Assembly: GCA_964509505.1 (NCBI GenBank)
Contig: CAZDYP010000186.1
Coordinates: forward strand, 1 to 9,380
DNA from: CAZDYP01 sp964509505
Lineage (GTDB): Bacteria; Chloroflexota; Anaerolineae; JACRMK01
Reading direction: 5' to 3'
Length of the DNA stretch: 9,380 nt
A program made the position numbers and the translations under genes. Shown in pieces: positions 4,777 to 9,380 of this stretch; position 1 is the first letter of the stretch, and each line of letters opens with the position of its first letter. The notes under the pieces are model-generated. The model was not told the origin of the DNA. It saw only the letters and a list, made by a program, of their open reading frames with translations, and did not search any database.

Positions 4777-7700
4777 TGGGTTAGCCTTCTTCCTTTTTTT
4801 TGCGCTGCCGCTGCTGCTCCTATGGCAAGTCACCTTGGGCGGTAAGACGCTCATCCCTGCGGACAATCTCTTCGCATTTCCTCCGTGGAGCGCATTCGCC
4901 TCCCAATTCAACGCGCCGCTGCCGCACAACGAGTTGCTCTCCGACTTGTTGCTCGAAAATTACGCCTGGAAAAAATTCATTGTCGAGTCGTTGCAGCAAG
5001 GACAACTGCCGCTGTGGAATCCCTATCTGTTCACGGGTGTGCCGTTCCTCGCAGCCGGACAACACTCTGCGTTGTATCCCTTCTCAGTTCTTTTCTACGT
5101 CTTTCCGATCGAATACGTTTATGGTTGGTTCGTTTGCATTCAACTAGGCATCGCAGGCGCAACGATGTATGCGTTCACGCGCACGCTCGGCATTGGGCGA
5201 CTCGGCGCGCTCGTCGCTGCGCTCACGTACGAGTTCAGCGGCTTCTTCGTCATCTCGCTTGTGTTCCCGATGGTGATTAGCGCGGCGTGTTGGTTGCCGC
5301 TGTTACTGCTGTGTGAGGAAAAGATCATAAGGAGCTTGGGAGCGCTCAGGGGAGACAGGGACAATGGAAATATCATTGCATGGATAGTGATGGGCGCCGT
5401 TGGGTTGTGTGTGTCATTGCTCGCCGGACACGTGGAAATCGCTTACTACAACTTGCTAGTGATGGCGTTCTATGGGTTGTGGCGCATCATCCAACAACTG
5501 CCAACTTCCAAATCCCACCTTCTCACTCCCAACCTTCAACCCGCAAACGACGTTGTGACTTCTAACTTCCAACCTCCCATTGCCAATCTCCAACCTCCAA
5601 TCTCCAATCTTCAATCTTTAGTCTTTAGTTGCAAAGTCATCCTCGTACTCGCCGTAACCGTCGCCTTTGGCTTCGCGCTCGCCGCCGTGCAGTACGTGCC
5701 GCTGTATGAACTCGTGTCGCGCAGTTTTCGACAAGGCTCGCAACCGTACGAGACCATCATCGGCTATGCGTTTCCGCTCAAGCAAATCGTCACCTTCTTC
5801 ATCCCCGACTTCTTCGGCAACCCCTCGCATCACACGTACTTCGATTTACAGACATGGCAAATCGTGCCTGTCACACAAAACGCGCTTGGGCAGCCCATCA
5901 ACGCCATCTTCTGGGGCGTCAAGAACTACGTCGAAGCCGCGTCGTATGTAGGCAGCTTGCCCTTATTACTCGCGCTCGTTGCGATTGGATATTGGATATT
6001 GGAGGTGGCGCGCTCACGCTCCACGCACGCTTCGCGCGTTTCACGCTTCACATTGCTTTTTGCCACCCTCGCCCTCATCTCTCTGTTGTTCATCTTCGGC
6101 GCGCCATTGTACGCGTTGTTGTTCTATGGCTTGCCAGGCTTTAGCCAACTGCACACGCCATTCCGTTGGGTCTATCCATACACCTTGAGCCTTGCCGTTT
6201 TAGCAGGCATCGGCGCGCAACAGTTTGTTGACCGTCGCTTCGTCCCACGCAGCGTCGCTTGGGCGCTTATCGCCTTCGGCGCGTTGCTGTTGAGCGCATT
6301 TGTCGTCGTCCTAGTCGCGCCAACGTCGTTCACTGCATTCGCGGAGCGTTTCTTCCGCAGCTCCAACACCGCCCAGTACGCTTATCCTCATGCGTGGGCA
6401 TTCTTCTCGTACGAACTGGTGAATCTCGCCAAGTTCGCGCTCTTCCTGTGCGGCGCAGGCATCATTCTCCGCATCGCGCGTTGTCCTATCTACCTCCCAA
6501 CTAACGTCCAATCTTCAATCTTCAATCTTCAATCTCCAATTCCCGTCTGGCAACCGCTTGCTCTTCTTCTCATCGTCGTCGAGCTCTTCACCTACGGCTA
6601 TAATTTCAACCCCGCTGCCGATCCAGCGCTCTTACAGTTCGCGCCGCCCGCCGTGAAATTCTTGCAAGAGGATCAGTCGCTTTTTCGCATTACGACGTTG
6701 AACACCGCTGGCGAAAAGACTTTCAACGCTAACGTCGGCATGTTCTATGGCTTGCAAGACATTCGCGGCTACGACTCCATTATCCCCAAGCAATATGCCG
6801 CCTGGATGAACCTCATCGAAGGACAAGGCGAATTGATTTACAACCGCATCGCGCCGTTCTATTGGCACGGCTCGCTCGACTCGGCGTTGCTTGACCTTGC
6901 CAACGTCAAATACGTGCTGACGACGCAGGAGATTCCGAACACCGCGAAGTTCACGAAAGTCTATACGGGTGAGGTAAGCATTTATCGCAATGAGCAGGCG
7001 CTACCGCGAGCTTATGCGGTGAAACGGGCAAGTTTATTGCAAAATCTTCATCAATTAAAAAGTCTCGAACCGCGGACAGAGGTATTACTTGAAGCTGAAG
7101 AAGACACAATTCCCCAACATAGCTCATTCACATTTGAAATTAAGCAAATGAATGCCAGCCACAATAATCCCAATGAAGTCGTCGTCCATACGAAAGTACT
7201 TGGCAATGGGTGGCTCGTGCTTTCAGATGCCTACTTCGACGGCTGGCAAGCCTTCGACAAAGTTGGCGATGCGCCTGAACATGAAATCAAAATCTATCGC
7301 GCCAATGGCAATTTCCGCGCTGTACAATTATCTGAAGGAAACCATACCATCCGCTTCCGCTACTCCCCTCTCTCCTTCCGCGTGGGCGCAGCCGTGTCAT
7401 TCTTCGCGGCAATCGTCGTGTTGTTGTTGAGTGGCTATTGGGCATGGGGCAAGATCCATCGTGATGAGGTAGCTCATACCCGTGAAGCGTCGCGGGTATT
7501 GAAAAATTCGGCATTGCCGCTGGCAACGTCCTTGTTGAATAAAGCGCTTGATACCGTGTTCACGCTGTTCATGTTGCGCATCCTCGGCGTCGAGAACGCG
7601 GGCAAGCTCGCCTTCGCCACGGCCGTCATTGGCTACTGCGACATCTTCATCAACTTCGGTCTCAGCACATGGGTCACGCGCGAAGTGTCGCGCGACCGCA

Positions 7701-8953
7701 CAAGCGCGAACCGCTACCTGTCGAACACGATCATCGTGCGGGCAGGCTTGCTGGTCGTGCTAGCGCCATTGCTCATTGCGTATGGGGTGTGGTGGCGCAG
7801 CCATTCGATTGCTGCAAGCGACGACACCTTGCTCGCCATCATCCTGCTCGCGCTGAGTCTTGTGCCAAGCAGCATTTCCGCCGCGCTCAGTTCTATCTTC
7901 TACGCGCACGAGCTGATGGAGTATCCAGCCATCGTCACCGTCGTCACCACGTTGCTGAAAGTGTCGGTGGGCGTTGTCGTCTTGCTTGCAGGCTTTGGGT
8001 TCGTCGGACTGGCGGGCGCGAATATCTTCGTGAACCTGGCAACGTTGAGCATCTTGCTCACGTTATTCGTGCGCCGCTTCTTCGTGCCGCGTCTCGTATT
8101 CGATGCGACGTTAGGACGCAGCCTGTTGCGCGAATCGTATCCGTTGATGTTGAACGATACGCTCTCGCGCGCTTTCAATCGCATTGACACGCTGTTGCTA
8201 CAAGCGCTGCAAGGCAACCACCCCGTAGGTTTCTACTCCACGACCTACAAATATCTCGAAGGCATCAACCTCATCCCATCCACATTCACCCTCGCGCTCT
8301 TTCCCGTGCTAACTCGCTACGCGCTGGGCGCGCCCGATGCGTTGATGCGCGCCTACCTCAAAGCGCTGAAGTATCTCGTCATCCTCGCCATGCCCATCAT
8401 GGTATTGTCATTTGCGTACGCGGATGCCCTGATGTGGCTGTTCGGCGGCAGCGCGTTCTTGCCTGGCTCCGCCGTCGCCTTACGGTTTATCATCGGCTTT
8501 CTGCCATTCAGTTTCATCAATAACGTCACGCACTACGTCCTCATCGCCGTCAATCAACAACGGTATCTGACACGCACCTTCGTCGTCGGCGCGCTGTTCA
8601 ACCTCGTCGCCAATGCCATCTTCATCCCCTGGTTCAGTTATCAAGCCTCGGCTGTCATCACGATTCTCTCAGAAATTGTGTTGCTCAGCGCGTTCTATCT
8701 TGGCATTCGCACGCACGTCGGTAAAGTCAACTGGCTCGGGTTGTTGTGGAAGCCATGTGTGGCGGCGGGGGTGATGAGTGTGGTTGGGGGGGGAGGCAGT
8801 GGGGGGTTGGGCAGTGGGGACGGGGGATTTATTGGGCTGTCTCTGGTTACCTACGCCATCGCCTTGCTGGTCTTACGCACACTGGACACAGACGATTGGG
8901 AATTAGTGCGGTTGGTGTTGCCCGCCCGATTCAAAAATTTTCTCCGCGCCTAG
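4763..8953 (+). CDS. YfhO-type membrane glycosyltransferase fused to Wzx-like oligosaccharide flippase
   Basis: A 1396-residue polytopic protein made of two whole families. Residues 1-900 are YfhO-like: D34 in PADNLF on the first outer loop, W85-N86-P87 in PLWNPYLFTGVPF, many membrane helices to about 615, a soluble domain with GYDS (669-672), LPRAY (747-751) and GWLVLSDAYFDGWQ from 816, then a closing helix near 870-895. This matches a GT-C-fold transferase using polyprenyl-phosphate sugars. Residues about 908-1396 are a full-length polysaccharide flippase with LDTVFTLFMLRILG and SYPLMLNDTLSRAFNRIDTL. The GTG at 4763 overlaps the preceding gene by 14 bases and has no strong ribosome site. 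The junction (about 896-912) has no stop, and its only candidate internal start is a TTG at 7499 lacking a ribosome site. Low-complexity islands at about 246-290, 408-430, 577-594 and 1342-1355 have repeat-like DNA. The double-domain call is firm; enzymatic activity is inferred. Confidence 0.88.
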   Translation: MKRSDGLAFFLFFALPLLLLWQVTLGGKTLIPADNLFAFPPWSAFASQFNAPLPHNELLSDLLLENYAWKKFIVESLQQGQLPLWNPYLFTGVPFLAAGQHSALYPFSVLFYVFPIEYVYGWFVCIQLGIAGATMYAFTRTLGIGRLGALVAALTYEFSGFFVISLVFPMVISAACWLPLLLLCEEKIIRSLGALRGDRDNGNIIAWIVMGAVGLCVSLLAGHVEIAYYNLLVMAFYGLWRIIQQLPTSKSHLLTPNLQPANDVVTSNFQPPIANLQPPISNLQSLVFSCKVILVLAVTVAFGFALAAVQYVPLYELVSRSFRQGSQPYETIIGYAFPLKQIVTFFIPDFFGNPSHHTYFDLQTWQIVPVTQNALGQPINAIFWGVKNYVEAASYVGSLPLLLALVAIGYWILEVARSRSTHASRVSRFTLLFATLALISLLFIFGAPLYALLFYGLPGFSQLHTPFRWVYPYTLSLAVLAGIGAQQFVDRRFVPRSVAWALIAFGALLLSAFVVVLVAPTSFTAFAERFFRSSNTAQYAYPHAWAFFSYELVNLAKFALFLCGAGIILRIARCPIYLPTNVQSSIFNLQSPIPVWQPLALLLIVVELFTYGYNFNPAADPALLQFAPPAVKFLQEDQSLFRITTLNTAGEKTFNANVGMFYGLQDIRGYDSIIPKQYAAWMNLIEGQGELIYNRIAPFYWHGSLDSALLDLANVKYVLTTQEIPNTAKFTKVYTGEVSIYRNEQALPRAYAVKRASLLQNLHQLKSLEPRTEVLLEAEEDTIPQHSSFTFEIKQMNASHNNPNEVVVHTKVLGNGWLVLSDAYFDGWQAFDKVGDAPEHEIKIYRANGNFRAVQLSEGNHTIRFRYSPLSFRVGAAVSFFAAIVVLLLSGYWAWGKIHRDEVAHTREASRVLKNSALPLATSLLNKALDTVFTLFMLRILGVENAGKLAFATAVIGYCDIFINFGLSTWVTREVSRDRTSANRYLSNTIIVRAGLLVVLAPLLIAYGVWWRSHSIAASDDTLLAIILLALSLVPSSISAALSSIFYAHELMEYPAIVTVVTTLLKVSVGVVVLLAGFGFVGLAGANIFVNLATLSILLTLFVRRFFVPRLVFDATLGRSLLRESYPLMLNDTLSRAFNRIDTLLLQALQGNHPVGFYSTTYKYLEGINLIPSTFTLALFPVLTRYALGAPDALMRAYLKALKYLVILAMPIMVLSFAYADALMWLFGGSAFLPGSAVALRFIIGFLPFSFINNVTHYVLIAVNQQRYLTRTFVVGALFNLVANAIFIPWFSYQASAVITILSEIVLLSAFYLGIRTHVGKVNWLGLLWKPCVAAGVMSVVGGGGSGGLGSGDGGFIGLSLVTYAIALLVLRTLDTDDWELVRLVLPARFKNFLRA
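5331..5372 (+). repeat. Weak G-rich period-7 island in the YfhO frame
   Basis: GGAGCTT, GGGAGCG and later GAGACAG, GGACAAT and GGAAATA line up in 7-base steps. The coded stretch, about residues 190-203 (SLGALRGDRDNGN), is a hydrophilic insert between membrane helices. The match to a tandem repeat is loose compared with the other islands. Confidence 0.35.
5501..5631 (+). repeat. CCAATCT-type heptamer array inside the YfhO coding region
   Basis: Two blocks of 7-base units separated by a 5-base phase slip. Block one starts at 5501: CCAACTT, CCAAATC, CCACCTT, and at 5529 CCAACCT. Block two, 5562-5631, reads CTAACTT, CCAACCT, CCCATTG, CCAATCT, CCAACCT, CCAATCT twice, TCAATCT, TTAGTCT, TTAGTTG in strict phase. 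It codes for residues about 246-290, rich in N, Q, P and S, with NLQPPIS followed by NLQS as the protein echo of the DNA repeat. It lies in a loop between hydrophobic segments and stays in frame. Confidence 0.85.
5984..6053 (+). repeat. Two short heptamer islands (ATTGGAT and TTCACGC types) inside the YfhO coding region
   Basis: ATTGGAT, ATTGGAT, ATTGGAG run in phase at 5984-6004. Then TCACGCT (6014), CCACGCA (6021), and after two degenerate units TTCACGC (6040) and TTCACAT (6047) follow. The coded residues, about 408-430, include the basic ARSRSTHASRVSR linker between two membrane helices. Confidence 0.6.
6494..6542 (+). repeat. Second CCAATCT-type heptamer array inside the YfhO coding region
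   Basis: Seven units in phase: CTCCCAA, CTAACGT, CCAATCT, TCAATCT three times, CCAATTC. It uses the same word as the array at 5583-5617, about 900 bases away in the same gene, and codes for the linker YLPTNVQSSIFNLQSPIP (about 577-594) between two membrane helices. Confidence 0.8.
8786..8829 (+). repeat. G-rich repeat coding a glycine/serine linker in the flippase
   Basis: Five G runs of three to eight bases (8786-8793, 8801-8806, 8809-8811, 8816-8819, 8822-8826) with units of about 7 bases such as AGGCAGT, GGGGGGT, GGGGACG, GGGGATT. It codes for GGGGSGGLGSGDGG (1342-1355), between the last two membrane segments of the flippase. Four or more G tracts with short loops on the coding strand fit a G-quadruplex in DNA or mRNA. 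Confidence 0.65.
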
Positions 8954-9014
8954 ACTTTCCCTTTCAAAGCGGTTATACTCAGCCTACCCGCACTCAATAG
9001 ACTTTATGCGGAAT
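8954..9014. other. Spacer after the fusion gene, no feature seen
   Basis: Between the TAG stop and the first palindromic element I see no intrinsic terminator and no coding frame. The whole stretch from 8954 to 9380 lacks a gene; its remaining parts are the repeat elements listed separately. Confidence 0.5.
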
Positions 9015-9136
9015 AAGCTTAGGAGTTACGCAGTTGGGGCTATTGCATCGCGAAGAAGCGAAGCGCGCGAAGAAAAACAAAAGAATCTTCGCGTTCTTCG
9101 TATCTTCGCGGTTCAACTGCGTAATGGCTAAAGCTT
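9015..9136. repeat. MITE-like palindromic element 1
   Basis: Inverted ends of about 22 bases: AAGCTT at 9015-9020 and 9131-9136, followed inward by a perfect 11-bp match, TTACGCAGTTG at 9026-9036 with CAACTGCGTAA at 9114-9124. Inside, a second inverted pair of CGAAGA-type repeats, 9050-9071 against 9088-9109 (18 of 22 match), surrounds a 16-base A-rich loop. No coding capacity and no transposase. It could be a small non-autonomous mobile element or a folded RNA element after the operon. Confidence 0.65.
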
Positions 9137-9242
9137 TTAGGACTTATGCCAAACCCCAAGCGAAACGGCGAATCGCCCCTAACATTTGAAAACTTCGTGA
9201 AGATTCGCAGATAAAAATTGGGGCTAGCGTAAGTCCTAGCTT
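9131..9242. repeat. MITE-like palindromic element 2, sharing ends with element 1
   Basis: Ends TAGGACTTA at 9138-9146 and TAAGTCCTA at 9230-9238 are perfect complements, and the match continues imperfectly on both sides with AAGC-type outer and CCCCAA-type inner bases. The core contains a small palindrome CTTCGTGAAG at 9193-9202. The end sequence is related to the AGGAGTTACGC end of element 1, so the two look like members of one family placed end to end, sharing AAGCTT at 9131-9136. No protein is coded. Confidence 0.6.
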
Positions 9243-9279
9243 TGCAGCAGTGCGAGTGTCCCAACGAGCGTTTCCTTCG

Positions 9280-9365
9280 ATTGCGCTAGGGTACAGTCTG
9301 CGAAGCGGTCCCCCTTGCGTCAGGGGATGGCTTCGTCGCACACTCCACGCCTCGCTATGACAATC
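9280..9365. repeat. REP-like hairpin element
   Basis: A hairpin with CGAAGC at 9301-9306 against GCTTCG at 9330-9335 and inner TCCCC (9309-9313) against GGGGA (9323-9327). Flanks ATTGCGCTAGG (9280-9290) and the complement of CCTCGCTATGACAAT (9350-9364) are related ends. The general form, an ATTG-CGAGG end with a CGAAGC stem, resembles interspersed palindromic repeats common in many bacterial genomes; copy number in this genome is unknown. Confidence 0.5.
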
Positions 9366-9380
9366 AGGAACTTATATTTT

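Noticed and set aside
4189..4929. Minus-strand open frame of 246 codons
   Set aside because: Antisense to the glycosyltransferase and the YfhO start; composition is of shadow type.
7499..7501. TTG as a separate start of the flippase
   Set aside because: No ribosome site precedes it and the frame is continuous from the YfhO domain, so one protein is the simpler reading.
8976..8981. TATACT as a promoter reading right
   Set aside because: No -35 box and no gene follows within the window.

Overview
The window looks like a moderately GC-rich bacterial chromosome segment, most likely from a Chloroflexota bacterium of the Anaerolineae type. That guess rests on the very large YfhO-type membrane protein, the flippase style, and the many degenerate short-period tandem repeats; no rRNA or other marker gene is present, so the phylum is an inference.

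Left half (positions 1-3510), all on the minus strand. Reading in the direction of transcription: a dicluster [4Fe-4S] ferredoxin (3510-3085), then after a 2-base gap a cob(I)alamin adenosyltransferase of the CobO/BtuR family (3082-2540), then dihydrolipoyl dehydrogenase lpdA (2389-1004), then an EamA/DMT-family transporter (899-30). The first two are almost certainly co-translated. The other two junctions are each filled by an inverted pair of short-period tandem repeats: heptamers at 2405-2544 and decamers at 908-1000. These can fold into long imperfect hairpins.

Middle (3511-3996): a divergent intergenic region. It holds the remains of a small minus-strand gene split over two frames (3826-3549), a 21-bp-spaced direct repeat, and a TATAAT-type promoter reading right.

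Right half (3997-8953), plus strand: a two-gene operon with a 14-base overlap. The first gene is a soluble polyprenyl-phosphate hexose synthase of the Dpm1 type (GT2). The second is a 1396-residue membrane protein in which a complete YfhO-type domain (about 1-900) is fused in frame to a complete Wzx/MATE-like oligosaccharide flippase (about 908-1396). Together they could make a lipid-linked sugar, flip it across the membrane and transfer it to an outside acceptor. This is an inference by analogy with the CsbB-GtcA-YfhO pathway of Firmicutes. The fusion reading frame contains several low-complexity islands whose DNA has a 7-base period, as if the same class of tandem repeat found between genes had also grown inside the gene without breaking the frame.

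Right end (8954-9380): no gene. It contains two back-to-back palindromic elements with related ends (9015-9136 and 9131-9242), followed by a REP-like hairpin element (about 9280-9365).

The most noteworthy points are the YfhO-flippase fusion with its Dpm1-like partner, the heptamer islands inside its frame, and the inverted repeat arrays between genes.
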